DNA of 36,502 nucleotides from Prevotella sp. UBA3294. GTDB lineage: Bacteria; Bacteroidota; Bacteroidia; Bacteroidales; Bacteroidaceae. Position 1 is the stretch's first letter, and each line of letters opens with the position of its first letter. Positions 7,853-17,780 of the stretch are shown one piece after another. The stretch lies in the NCBI GenBank assembly GCA_002361535.1, contig DETG01000025.1, positions 1 to 36,502 on the forward strand. Direction: 5' to 3'. The position numbers were made by a program, and so were the translations under genes. Below the pieces are notes generated by a model that searched no databases, was not told where the DNA came from, and saw nothing but the letters and a program-made list of their open reading frames with translations.

Positions 7853-9366
7853 TGGTCATCAGTTACTTGCACCACAGCTTTTCCGATACATCCTGACGGC
7901 ATCTGGATATGAATGAGACTGCAGATGGTGGGCGCGATGTCAGTGATATGGCATTCCGCCTGCGTGCTTCCATGTTCTACACCCCACCCCATCAGTAAGA
8001 ACGGGATGTGGCAGTCGTAGGGATTCCAGCAGCCGTGGGTGGTACCGCCGTCAATCTCCCTCCATACGCCATAGTAGCCGGGCTTCAGGATAATCTGGAT
8101 ATCCCCGCTGCGCTCATGGTTGTAGCCGTTGACAGCCTTCTCACGGATTAGCGCTGGCACACTGGCCATCGGTATCTGTTCGAGATCGAAACAGTAAGCA
8201 ACGCTCTTCCGCGTCTTGAAATAGTCAACGACGGCCTTCCGCACCTTGGCTTCATCCAAGCCAGCCGAGAGGATACGCTCATGATTGAGCACCACCTTGT
8301 AGTCCATGATACGTTGTGACAGCTTTTCCACCCCAAACACCTTTTGCAGATGTTCGTTCAGCGCAGGCTCTTCCTTGTCGACGAAGAACCCATCGGAGGG
8401 AATCTTATGTGCCTGGTTCTGCAGGATACCGTTGGCAGCACCGTGATCGGCGGAGAGGAACACCAAGTAGTTTCCTTTGCCCACCTTCTCATCAAGATAG
8501 CCAAACAACTCTGCCAGTTGCTTGTCAAGGTTTACATACTGTTCGCGGGTCTTCTGATGATGGGTGCCATAACGGTGACCTACGATATCAGGACAGGAGA
8601 AACTCAGCGTGAGCATATCCGTTGTCTTCCCTTGTCCTAAGTGCTCGTTCTTGATAGCCCCCTTCGCCATACCCAAGGTGATCTCGTTACCATAAGGGTA
8701 ATACTGCACCAAGTCGGAAGCTTTTTCACCTGTCTTCGAATTCTTGACAAGGTTCTTGATCTCCGACTGGATCTTTCCATTATACTGCCTCACCCACTCG
8801 GGCAGCTTGTCCATATAGTAGGTACTGGTGATAAAGCACAAAGCCTTCTTGTCAAACCAGTAGGCAGCATCGGCACTGTGACCGGCGGGAAGGATGGCAG
8901 CACGGTCTTTGAAGGACACACCGATGACTTTCGACTGCCAGTTCGTGGCTGTCTTCAGTTCATCACCGATGGTAGTCACCTGCAGGTTCCGAGGTGACAT
9001 CTGTCCTGCCTTGGTATCACTGCCAACGGTCTGCACCGTCGTATCACCAGCACAATAGGCCATCTTGCCGTCAATAAGGAAGTTGTTTCCCGCAATGCCG
9101 TGGATGCTGGGGACACTACCTGTGAAGATAGACGTGTGACCGATAGCCGTTACCGAAGGGATATAATTGATCTGGCAGTTCTCGCAATTGAATCCTTCGT
9201 TCATCAGTCGTTTGAATCCTCCGTTACCATACTCCTCGTAATAGCGATACAGGTAATCCCAACGCATCTGGTCAACGGCGATGCCGACAACCAGCTTGGG
9301 TCTGTTTTGTGAGAATGCTGCCATTCCAATGAGCAGCATCACATAGGTTAATAATCTCTTCTTCAT
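7849..9366 (-). CDS. pafA: PafA-type alkaline phosphatase (phosphate-irrepressible family)
   Basis: A 505-residue exported enzyme of the alkaline phosphatase superfamily, two-zinc type. The signal peptide runs through residue 19 (MAAFSQ). Metal and active-site blocks appear in order: VDQMRWDYL near residue 31, SVTAIGHTSIFTG with the candidate nucleophile Thr73, GNNF with Asn94, SFKDRAAI with Lys153 and Arg155, PDIVGHRYG, LSADHGAANG, and TTHGCWNP near the C-terminus. The Thr/Asn/Lys/Arg set is that of PafA rather than of classical PhoA. It releases phosphate from phosphomonoesters in the periplasm or at the surface. It lies 71 bp downstream of sprA and overlaps the PagL-like gene, so the three may form one transcript. 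The symbol rests on the residue pattern, not on a search. Confidence 0.86.
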   Translation of the reverse strand: MKKRLLTYVMLLIGMAAFSQNRPKLVVGIAVDQMRWDYLYRYYEEYGNGGFKRLMNEGFNCENCQINYIPSVTAIGHTSIFTGSVPSIHGIAGNNFLIDGKMAYCAGDTTVQTVGSDTKAGQMSPRNLQVTTIGDELKTATNWQSKVIGVSFKDRAAILPAGHSADAAYWFDKKALCFITSTYYMDKLPEWVRQYNGKIQSEIKNLVKNSKTGEKASDLVQYYPYGNEITLGMAKGAIKNEHLGQGKTTDMLTLSFSCPDIVGHRYGTHHQKTREQYVNLDKQLAELFGYLDEKVGKGNYLVFLSADHGAANGILQNQAHKIPSDGFFVDKEEPALNEHLQKVFGVEKLSQRIMDYKVVLNHERILSAGLDEAKVRKAVVDYFKTRKSVAYCFDLEQIPMASVPALIREKAVNGYNHERSGDIQIILKPGYYGVWREIDGGTTHGCWNPYDCHIPFLLMGWGVEHGSTQAECHITDIAPTICSLIHIQMPSGCIGKAVVQVTDDH

Positions 9367-9437
9367 ATTCTTTTCTTTTGATTATTGTTTTGCTTTTATC
9401 CAATTGGTTGAAATGAAAGGACTCACTTCTGTTTCGG

Positions 9438-12400
9438 CTACCTGGTCAATGAGAATTTCAAGCTCAAGCCAAAATCCTGTGTCGTGGTGGGATAAGAGTT
9501 ACTTGACAGTAGCGGGGTATTCACCTGACGGTCGTAGTAGAAACTCATCGTCAGCAAACGCGACAAGGTGTAGTCGGCATTGAAAGCGATCTTAAAGGCT
9601 TTGTTACCATTGCTGGCGGAGCTCACCATGGAGGCGATGTCACGCACAATGGAGGCCTGGTTACGGTAGCTGAGGTCCAGACGGATGTTCAAGTCATGGT
9701 TCACACCTTTCTTCTGACTCTGCTGCGTGCGCTGACTACTCTGCGTATTATTGGCATCATTCCCCTTGCCGCTCTTTCCCTTATTGGTCTTCACCTTCCT
9801 TGCTCCGCCCAGTCCGAAGAAGTTAAAGTCGTTAATCTTATACCCCATGCCGATCACCCAGTCCTTACTAAGTGCTTCGGTGATCTGCACGCTGGTCATG
9901 GAGAGCGTGAGGTTACGGGTTGTCCGGTACTCTAACTTCGCGGTAAGATTGTTCAGGAATGTCACATCCACACCCAGAAGGGGAGAGAACGACTCGTTGA
10001 TGCTCACGGTAGAGACGTTGTACATGGAACTGGGTATGGGGTTACCCGTCGTGGCATCGGTCACGAAACCGATTCCGTTCATATATTCCATATAGGTGCT
10101 GTACGAGTTATAGGCACCCACGGCATAGACACTGGTATAGGCGTGGTTGATGTTTACGCTCTTGAAGTGATCCTGGAACCAGGGTAGCTGTCCTAATCCA
10201 CTGTAACGAAGATTCCAGTTTGGCAGCAGTCGGGTGAGTGCCGGGAATATCTTCAGGTCATTGCCTCCCGTGGAGGTGTAAGCTTGGAGGAAAGCAGGAA
10301 CCATCACATCAGCACCATAGGTATTCACACCACCATTGTCAGCACTATAGGGCTGTCCTGCTAAAACGGTTCCCTGAGGATACACCGCATCGCTATACTT
10401 ACCTTCTACGCGCTGACGGAATCCTTCTAAGGAGTTACAGAACCGTTCGAACGACTTTGACCGATAGCTGTTGTTCGCATTCCCCATTCCCTCGAGGGCA
10501 CTGCGCAGACTGATGGTAGTCATCGTCAAAGTTCCACTCTGGGTTGTCGGCATACCGGCATACATATAATGGATACTTTTCGACCGCGACTCCGTGCGAC
10601 TGGCATTGAGATCGATCTTGAAGTTTCTCACAGGCTCCAGTGTCATACGGATCTGCACATCCTCGGTCTTGTTGGTAGCCGCAGGGGTTGATACGTTGTC
10701 TGCCATCAGCAGCCAATGGTTCTCTGCTGCCTTGTTGATGTAATCATCACCGATCATACCGAATGCGAAGTCAAGACCAGGTGACATCAGTCCGTCGCGC
10801 CGCTGCCCGAGCATGTCTCCCACATTGGGAAGGAAGCCTGGAAGGGCCATACTGTATTGGTTACGATAAGAGACACTCACGTTGCGCAGCATCATGAGGC
10901 CCCGTGCCACCACCTGGGCGGTCTTGTACCACGGTTTGTCATCCACAGGCTCTTTGGCTAACACGGTCAGTTTCACCTTCGTTGAGGAATCTACCTTCGT
11001 GAGGATACGGATCCTATTCTGGTCGATCACCTTATATTTTATAGCAAACGTCTTGCCCGCTTCGGTCTTGCCTGCCACAATGAGTCGTCTGCTATTCTTG
11101 CCATGGCTCACCGTAATGGTCGTATCCGGCAAAAGGGTGATTTCCTTCTCAAAGCTGCGTTTGTTCTTCGGCAGTGCTTTCTGCTCTTTCTCGTTTGTCT
11201 TATCCTTACTGTTCTTGTCGTTCGCCTTACCCTTCTTCTGCGTTGTATTGCGTTTGGGTGTCTTGTTGAACCTGTCGTTGGCTTTCTTCAGGAACGGGAT
11301 ATGGTTATACAGCTTTTCGAGATTGAAGGTACCATTCAGATTCACTTGTCGGTTGTTCGAAATACTATTACCCAACGACGTTCCATCTTCCAGATTAGTG
11401 CCACGCTGCCAGTTGTAGGTAGCACTGTAATTGGCATCGGCATTCAACCAGTCGAAGATGGGCAGAAGGTTCAGCGGGAGCTGATAGGATGCACGGAAGT
11501 TCTGACTATAGTCAAGAGGTGTGCCCAGATGCTTAATACTCGTCCACACAGAGTCTTTCCACGCTTCGTATTCCGTAGGATACAGACTCTTGTTGATCGG
11601 GGTATAAGGCTCCTCTACCTGGGCATGGGTGGCAGAGTTGAAGTTCATGTGGAGATTTCTCGTGAGATCCCAACGAATGGAGAAGTCACGGTTCCACAAG
11701 AACTGCTCATTGAAGGTCAGCGGCAATTTGCTATTGCCGACAGACTCCATGTCACGTTCCTGCAGTTCATAGTAAGAGCGCATGATATCAGCATTGAACG
11801 TGATATTCTGCGGCAGGTAGTTCAGTCCGAAGCGTTTCAGGATATCAAGCCATTTGCTCCTGTTCTTGGCAAAGATCTTCTTGAACGGCTCGAAGGTCTT
11901 ATACACCGGGGTATAAGAATAGTTCATGGCACCACGCCAGTTATCCTCGTTCTCATACACGGTGGTCTCACCACTGGTGTGACGGTGGGAATGACTGTAG
12001 GAGAAAGAGAAGTTACCCGGATCATAAGGCATGGGGTGCCGTTTGGTAGTGATACCCACACGCACATTCGACAACGAGAAATTGGTGTTCGTTGTCTTCG
12101 TCACGGCTATGCTCTCGATGGAATCGCGCTCCTGTTTTGTGGCAGCGGCATCAAGCACATCCTTCAGTTCCATGTCTGTATCCAAGGGATTGTACTTCGG
12201 ACTTGATTGTTCCTTCGTGACAGAATAGTAAAGGGGAGCATTCACCTTGGCCTTGTCGGGGAAGAACTTGCCTAACTCCACATTCACCGTAGCACTGTAT
12301 GTGCCATAATTATCCGTACTGCGCTCACTAACGCCCTGCTCCAAACCACCGAAGCCCTCGGAGGTATAACGGCCGCTCACGTTCACGTTACCCACATCCG

Positions 12401-15400
12401 ACAACTGCATGTTCAGTGCTCCCTGGGCTGCCCAACCACCTTCGTTGTTGTATTCTTTCAAGCGGAGCTCGTTGACCCACACCTCTCCTGACTTCACCTC
12501 ACCCGACAGGTTACGCACACCGATGATCATTGTCTTCACCTCACCCAAGGAAGGATTACCCACAATGCTGATCTTATTGTTCGGTTTGTCGTCAGTATAA
12601 ATACTGTAAACCCTGTTATAGGATGCCGTGCCCTCTGACTTGGCGATATTTCTCTCTCTCTTCAGATGAGTGAACACCGAGAGAGGCACATCCAACATAT
12701 TCTCCTCGGGCCATACCATACGCTGGTCGGCTGGTGAGTAGCGGTTGTAAGCGGGGTCGCGGTGCTGGGTAAGTTTCAGTGGGATCTCATATTCATAATA
12801 GTTACTCTTATAGTCGGAACCGAAACGAACGAACACGGCCAGTTGGTTGTCACGAAGGTTCGTCACATCGTCCTGCATGGCATTGGCATGAACAAACATC
12901 TGGATGCGCTTGTACTGGCGAAGATCCACATTGGTGTTCTTATAGACAGCCTTCGATTCCCCCGACGAAAGGTTTGTCACCTCGATATCCAAAGCCTGCT
13001 CATTGCTCTCCACCAACTGCGGCTGAGTGGGATCCTGATCACGACGGATACCAGGTGGGAGGACATAGTTCACCGGTTCCTTATCGATATTCTCCTCGAT
13101 GTTGACAGCACTGACCGCCATCTTACCAGTCTCGGCAGAACCAGGATTCAACGACTGCTCATAGATACGCCACTCACCACGCACCAGGTCAAGGCTGCCA
13201 AAGCGCATGATAATCGGTTTACTGAAATTCGTGCAGAACATACGCATGAAACGCACCGAGGTGAAGTCACTGATAGATCCCACTTTCTGCTCGTATTCGT
13301 CCAAGGGGATACGGAACTGATACCAGGTCACTGTCTCTTTGTTACCATTCCGCAAGGGAACCTCACCTTCACGTTTATCCACAATGAAGTTCGTACCGAT
13401 TCTCAAGTCTTCCGGACGGATACTGACATGATACTGGAAGTATTTCTCATATTCGTTCAGGGTGTAGTCTTGATTGATATCCTCCACATCAGGCGTTGAC
13501 TTATAGGCCGTGCTATAGCTCTCCGGACTGTTCTGGTTGTCTGGAGAGTTTCCCTGGGGATTGTTGATGTGTTTGTAGCGCTGGTGGATGGGAGCCTCCA
13601 CACGATCGAAATCAGAGCCGCGGAAATAGTGGTAGTTATCATTGGCGGGGTCTGCCTGAATGGAGTCAAAGACCGTTGGTGACACTTTCCCGTTTATGGC
13701 TGCGAGATAATCGCTGTACACGCCATAGGAGCGTTCCTCCTCGTCATTGAGACCGTTGAAGCCCACATCCTGTAGGTTACGTGACCCCTCGGTGGTAGCG
13801 AAGGCATAGGTCACCGCCGGCTGCGTGGCCACCTTTCCCCACTGGGTATAGGCAAAGCTGTTAGTACCGTCAACGGGCATACCGCTCTCATAAGCTTTCT
13901 TTCCGTCACGTAGCACATCCTCGCTCACCTCACCAAGATTAATATAGAAATCCCCTCCATACTGCGAAGCATCCTGCTGCTCACGTGAATAGATAAAGGG
14001 ATCGAGGAGCCAGAACTCGATATATTCCACATTAGCCATTTCGAAGTCGTTTGTATCGAGCTTGCGCATCATTCCTCCCCAGCGTTTCTCTGGCATGGGT
14101 AGCGTACCGTCCTGATTCAGGTTCACATCCAGATTATACGGTCCGCGCTCGGAGGGGTAATACGCTAAGTTCAGGATGGGCAAAGTGGCCGTAGCACCGT
14201 TATAACTGCTTTGGTCGCGGGCAGGATACAACTCCTTGACATAGACCTCACGCACATAATGGTTCGACAGCTGCGCCAGGTCACTCTTGATATGACTGGG
14301 TGTCAGCGAGGAACTGCGACGGGTAAACAGCGGGTCGATATGATACCACGACAGCAGGGCACGGTTATATCCGCTGGTGACATTCGACTTGTCTGTACTC
14401 TCCGGGAACATCGAGGGCACACTGGAAATCATCCATGATGTAGGTGTTGACACGTCGATGGCATTCTTCGTATTCTCGAAGTCATCCAAATATGAGGCAT
14501 TGTCTTGGATGCCATGGGAGTTTCCTGCAATGAGATGGGCGAACTCTCCAGTGAAAGAGATGTTCGAGGGAGCCGTACAATGGAGGCCAGGCAGGAGGGC
14601 GAGCACATTCGTCAGCCACTGACTCTCTTTTTTCCAGTTGATGTTCAATCCCCACAGGGTGTTGTTCAGTGGTTCACTGCCCATAGACACCTTGGTGGTG
14701 AGCGATTGCTCCGAGAGATGCTGGAAGGTACCGCTGAGTTGGAAGTTCTTACTGAAATCATACTCCCAGTTCACGCCATACATCGTCTTGCGCTGTTGAC
14801 CGTAGTCTGTATTACTCTCCGAGCTGGCCGTGACGGGTGTTCCTGCATCAAGAATACTCTGATTGAGAATGGTCACCTCACCGGCATTGTAATCCACGGT
14901 ATAGTCAGAGCCCTCGGTAAGGGTCACACCGCCGGCAGTCACCACGACACTGCCCTGCGGCACGTAGCTCGCCCCTAAGGAGATCACGTTGGCAGAGGTG
15001 CCGCGATATTGTCCAACCAGTTGGAACTTGTCTTTCTCCGCAATCTGTTTCGCCACCGTCTTGGTGGAGTCATACAGTTCAAAGAAACAGTATTTATTAG
15101 CCACATCGGGCGAAACGCCCTTCTCTGTGAGCGCTTTGTAGAGATATTCACCGAAGGGTTCTGCTTCCGGCAAGAACACCCTTCCGTTGCTTACGGTATA
15201 TCCCTGGACATAGTCGAAATAGCCGTTACTATGCACCTTATTATTATTGTCCAGTCGGTCGGCTCCCAGCAGTTTGATAAGCATCTGATCCTTCACCTGA
15301 ACCTCAGGGATATACGAGAGATAGACACCAGCCGTATCACTCTGGAACTTCACATCCAGTCGGAACCGATCCTTTTCCACTGAAGAAGCGAGGTAATACA

Positions 15401-17048
15401 CGTTCTTCATCATCAGGTCCCAGTTACCCTGACGGGGGTTGTTACTGGTGTTTTTCAGTGCTTTGACGAAGAGAGCTTGTGAGACGTCGGTTACATCACC
15501 GGCGAACTCTCCCACCTGATAGGTTGTACCACCATACGTATATTCATAGGCTACAGCCAGCACCTGGTCTGTTTGTACTGAGGCATTCAAAGACACATAT
15601 CCCAGTGCCTTGTTTAACGTATATTCTGAAGAGCTGAGCAGACGGGCGTTTGACAGTTTCTCATAATCTACGCCGCCAACGACATTTCCTATCGATTCCA
15701 GTTCGTAAGCTGTCTGATCGATGTTGCGCGCCATGGGGTGGCCTTGCACCAATGTCTGATAGAGGGTGTTGGCAGCGTTACAGGGAACAGGCATGCCAGC
15801 AAGAGTCCACTGGGTGTTCGACACCTTGGTGTTCTCGCCTAAGTCGGCCAATGCCACGATATCCCTTGTATTGTTAGCCACGCCCGACTTGTTAGTCACC
15901 CAGATCTCCACCCGGTTGATGGTGACACCAGTGGTGAGATTCGGTAAGGTCTTCATGGCAGCATCGTACCGTTCCCTGAAATACTGTGAGAGGAAGAAGT
16001 GACGGTTCTCCTCGTAGTTGGCAGCATCGATCTCAAAGGCGGTGGTCTGCACACCACCTTTGCTCGACACGCTACGGGAGTTCGATTTCTTTTGTGAGAT
16101 CACTGTCTGCAGCTTCAGCTTCCCGAACTGCCAGTCGCTACGTATTCCGAAGAGTGACGAGGCACCGCGAACCAACGAAGAGTTTCCGGGGAACGACACA
16201 TTTCCCGCCTCCACGAGTTTGATGATTTCATCCTCCTTGCCGTCGTATTTCAGTTTCAGGTTTTGCGAGTCAAAGTCGTAGGTAGCATCGGTGTTGTAGT
16301 TCAGGTTCATGTTCACCTTGTCACCCACCTTTCCGTTCACGTTCAGGTTGATTTTCTCATCGAAATTCATGTTCGTGGTCTTACGGTTGCGGATAGGCAG
16401 TGAGGGGTTGTCGATATTCTTCATCGTGGCACCAAACTTCAGTTCGGCCGTACCCTGTGTTTTCACCCTCACGCCACCCGGACCGAAGATCTTCTCTGCT
16501 GGTCCCAAGTCAAAGTGCATATCGGAGAACGAGAATTTCTCCTTCCCTTTTGCCTGGTAGATCTCATCGTTTTTTGCACGGAAGAATTTGTCACGCAACT
16601 GCCGTTCGCTCCATCGTCCGAACTCCTCAGCATCCATCATCACCGGAGCTCCCAAGTAGGTGCTGCCCATCTTCGAGCCGATGATATAACGGTCGAGTGT
16701 ATCGTTATATACCACCTCCTGCTCGATGTTCGTCGGCATCTGGAGATCCATGCTGTTCCGTTGCAGGTCATCCTCGGTGATAGGCTGTGTGCGTTGGATT
16801 TTCCACCGGGGGTGCAACAGGGAGTCTGGAATCTCCTCGTCGGTGGCGAGGATAGGCTGTGCCGTCACCTTCGAGGAATCACTCCGTGACCTGTTCTGAT
16901 TATTCCGATTGTTCCGGTTGTTCTGATTGTTTTGGTTATTCTGCCGCTGTTGCGGTCGTAAGGGATTCTGAAGCATCGGCACACCGTTCCAGGCGAGCAC
17001 GCTCATGCCCACCAGCAACATCCATAGGATCTGCTTCAGTCTCTTCAT
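9438..17048 (-). CDS. sprA: Type IX secretion translocon SprA
   Basis: A 2536-residue outer-membrane protein, the very large beta-barrel channel of the type IX secretion system. A signal sequence (MKRLKQILWMLLVGMSVLAW) is followed by an Asn/Gln-rich stretch at residues 34-53. SprA landmarks include EKFSFSDMHFDLGPAEKIFGPGGV near residue 170, the repeated beta segments MNFDEKINLNVNGKVGDKVNMNLNYNTD, LDDFENTKNAIDV, and GEVWVNELRLKEYNNEGGWA near residue 1530. Two lysine/asparagine-rich low-complexity inserts are visible, near residues 1925-1980 and 2415-2450; such segments vary between species. Gene order ruvA-sprA is common in Bacteroidota, and the gap to ruvA is 42 bp. Length is slightly above the usual ~2400. 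The rest of the machine (porP, gldKLMN) lies 8 kb away in this window. Confidence 0.97.
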   Translation of the reverse strand: MKRLKQILWMLLVGMSVLAWNGVPMLQNPLRPQQRQNNQNNQNNRNNRNNQNRSRSDSSKVTAQPILATDEEIPDSLLHPRWKIQRTQPITEDDLQRNSMDLQMPTNIEQEVVYNDTLDRYIIGSKMGSTYLGAPVMMDAEEFGRWSERQLRDKFFRAKNDEIYQAKGKEKFSFSDMHFDLGPAEKIFGPGGVRVKTQGTAELKFGATMKNIDNPSLPIRNRKTTNMNFDEKINLNVNGKVGDKVNMNLNYNTDATYDFDSQNLKLKYDGKEDEIIKLVEAGNVSFPGNSSLVRGASSLFGIRSDWQFGKLKLQTVISQKKSNSRSVSSKGGVQTTAFEIDAANYEENRHFFLSQYFRERYDAAMKTLPNLTTGVTINRVEIWVTNKSGVANNTRDIVALADLGENTKVSNTQWTLAGMPVPCNAANTLYQTLVQGHPMARNIDQTAYELESIGNVVGGVDYEKLSNARLLSSSEYTLNKALGYVSLNASVQTDQVLAVAYEYTYGGTTYQVGEFAGDVTDVSQALFVKALKNTSNNPRQGNWDLMMKNVYYLASSVEKDRFRLDVKFQSDTAGVYLSYIPEVQVKDQMLIKLLGADRLDNNNKVHSNGYFDYVQGYTVSNGRVFLPEAEPFGEYLYKALTEKGVSPDVANKYCFFELYDSTKTVAKQIAEKDKFQLVGQYRGTSANVISLGASYVPQGSVVVTAGGVTLTEGSDYTVDYNAGEVTILNQSILDAGTPVTASSESNTDYGQQRKTMYGVNWEYDFSKNFQLSGTFQHLSEQSLTTKVSMGSEPLNNTLWGLNINWKKESQWLTNVLALLPGLHCTAPSNISFTGEFAHLIAGNSHGIQDNASYLDDFENTKNAIDVSTPTSWMISSVPSMFPESTDKSNVTSGYNRALLSWYHIDPLFTRRSSSLTPSHIKSDLAQLSNHYVREVYVKELYPARDQSSYNGATATLPILNLAYYPSERGPYNLDVNLNQDGTLPMPEKRWGGMMRKLDTNDFEMANVEYIEFWLLDPFIYSREQQDASQYGGDFYINLGEVSEDVLRDGKKAYESGMPVDGTNSFAYTQWGKVATQPAVTYAFATTEGSRNLQDVGFNGLNDEEERSYGVYSDYLAAINGKVSPTVFDSIQADPANDNYHYFRGSDFDRVEAPIHQRYKHINNPQGNSPDNQNSPESYSTAYKSTPDVEDINQDYTLNEYEKYFQYHVSIRPEDLRIGTNFIVDKREGEVPLRNGNKETVTWYQFRIPLDEYEQKVGSISDFTSVRFMRMFCTNFSKPIIMRFGSLDLVRGEWRIYEQSLNPGSAETGKMAVSAVNIEENIDKEPVNYVLPPGIRRDQDPTQPQLVESNEQALDIEVTNLSSGESKAVYKNTNVDLRQYKRIQMFVHANAMQDDVTNLRDNQLAVFVRFGSDYKSNYYEYEIPLKLTQHRDPAYNRYSPADQRMVWPEENMLDVPLSVFTHLKRERNIAKSEGTASYNRVYSIYTDDKPNNKISIVGNPSLGEVKTMIIGVRNLSGEVKSGEVWVNELRLKEYNNEGGWAAQGALNMQLSDVGNVNVSGRYTSEGFGGLEQGVSERSTDNYGTYSATVNVELGKFFPDKAKVNAPLYYSVTKEQSSPKYNPLDTDMELKDVLDAAATKQERDSIESIAVTKTTNTNFSLSNVRVGITTKRHPMPYDPGNFSFSYSHSHRHTSGETTVYENEDNWRGAMNYSYTPVYKTFEPFKKIFAKNRSKWLDILKRFGLNYLPQNITFNADIMRSYYELQERDMESVGNSKLPLTFNEQFLWNRDFSIRWDLTRNLHMNFNSATHAQVEEPYTPINKSLYPTEYEAWKDSVWTSIKHLGTPLDYSQNFRASYQLPLNLLPIFDWLNADANYSATYNWQRGTNLEDGTSLGNSISNNRQVNLNGTFNLEKLYNHIPFLKKANDRFNKTPKRNTTQKKGKANDKNSKDKTNEKEQKALPKNKRSFEKEITLLPDTTITVSHGKNSRRLIVAGKTEAGKTFAIKYKVIDQNRIRILTKVDSSTKVKLTVLAKEPVDDKPWYKTAQVVARGLMMLRNVSVSYRNQYSMALPGFLPNVGDMLGQRRDGLMSPGLDFAFGMIGDDYINKAAENHWLLMADNVSTPAATNKTEDVQIRMTLEPVRNFKIDLNASRTESRSKSIHYMYAGMPTTQSGTLTMTTISLRSALEGMGNANNSYRSKSFERFCNSLEGFRQRVEGKYSDAVYPQGTVLAGQPYSADNGGVNTYGADVMVPAFLQAYTSTGGNDLKIFPALTRLLPNWNLRYSGLGQLPWFQDHFKSVNINHAYTSVYAVGAYNSYSTYMEYMNGIGFVTDATTGNPIPSSMYNVSTVSINESFSPLLGVDVTFLNNLTAKLEYRTTRNLTLSMTSVQITEALSKDWVIGMGYKINDFNFFGLGGARKVKTNKGKSGKGNDANNTQSSQRTQQSQKKGVNHDLNIRLDLSYRNQASIVRDIASMVSSASNGNKAFKIAFNADYTLSRLLTMSFYYDRQVNTPLLSSNSYPTTTQDFGLSLKFSLTR

Positions 17049-17090
17049 TGTTCTCCTCTACGAATTAGGTATATTTGATGAATTCTTCAC

Positions 17091-17696
17091 TTATTTAATC
17101 TGTTTCAATGCCAGTTTCACCACCTGTTCCACTGGTAGGTCGGGCTGTTGTTTCAAGATGGCGACAACCACTTTGGCCGATGGTGCCGGTGAGAAACCGA
17201 GCATAGTGAGGGCACCCACAGCCTCATCTTTCACGCTGTTGTTCACCAGCGCAGCGTCATGGCCCGCATTCGAAGGCAGTTCCTGAGCGATACCGCTGCT
17301 GATAATCTTATCTTTCAGATCAACGATGATACGTTGTGCCGTGCGCAGTCCGATTCCCTTCACACTCTTCAGCACACGCTCATTCCCCGTGGAGATCACA
17401 TTGCAGATCTCTGCCACAGTCATTTCCGAGAGAATCATCCGGGCAGTATTTGCGCCGACACCACTCACGGTAATGAGCAGCAAGAACATATCACGTTCTT
17501 GCTTAGTGGCAAAGCCGAACAGCACATAGGCATCTTCCCGTATGGCCTCATAGACCCAGAGGCGTGCTTCCTTCTTACCTTGTATAGCGGTATATGTGTT
17601 CAGAGAGATGTTCAAGCCATAGCCCACCCCATGGACATCTACCACAGCGTAAGCGGGGGTGACATCTGCCAGTTCACCCTTTACATATTCTATCAT
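17091..17696 (-). CDS. ruvA: Holliday junction branch migration protein RuvA
   Basis: A 201-residue cytoplasmic DNA-binding protein that forms tetramers on Holliday junctions and loads the RuvB motor. The N-terminal OB-fold is [28 protein letters not shown]. Two helix-hairpin-helix motifs follow, [18 protein letters not shown] and [16 protein letters not shown]. The C-terminal RuvB-contact domain is [22 protein letters not shown] start at the ATG at 17696 (MIEYVKGEL) because RuvA proteins begin there; an in-frame ATG ten codons upstream adds a non-conserved extension. sprA follows after 42 bp on the same strand. Confidence 0.97.
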   Translation of the reverse strand: MIEYVKGELADVTPAYAVVDVHGVGYGLNISLNTYTAIQGKKEARLWVYEAIREDAYVLFGFATKQERDMFLLLITVSGVGANTARMILSEMTVAEICNVISTGNERVLKSVKGIGLRTAQRIIVDLKDKIISSGIAQELPSNAGHDAALVNNSVKDEAVGALTMLGFSPAPSAKVVVAILKQQPDLPVEQVVKLALKQIK

Positions 17697-17723
17697 AAGA
17701 CGTTCTTTTTGTATATATACATC

Positions 17724-17753
17724 CAATAAAACGCGATCTGCCGCTTTTTATTG
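17724..17753 (-). terminator. Hairpin between the AlbA_2 gene and ruvA
   Basis: The arms CAATAAAAcGCG (17724-17735) and CGCtTTTTATTG (17742-17753) pair at 11 of 12 positions around a 6-nt loop, 28 bp after the AlbA_2 stop codon. The AT-rich outer stem ends in TTTTATTG on the minus strand, so it could be a weak intrinsic terminator or a regulator site upstream of ruvA. Confidence 0.4.
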
Positions 17754-17780
17754 TATTTCCAAGGAAGAATCAGTCGTGCC

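Noticed and set aside
10882..12206. Long plus-strand frames opposite sprA
   Set aside because: They are the antisense of a well-conserved coding region and translate to composition-biased sequence without domains.
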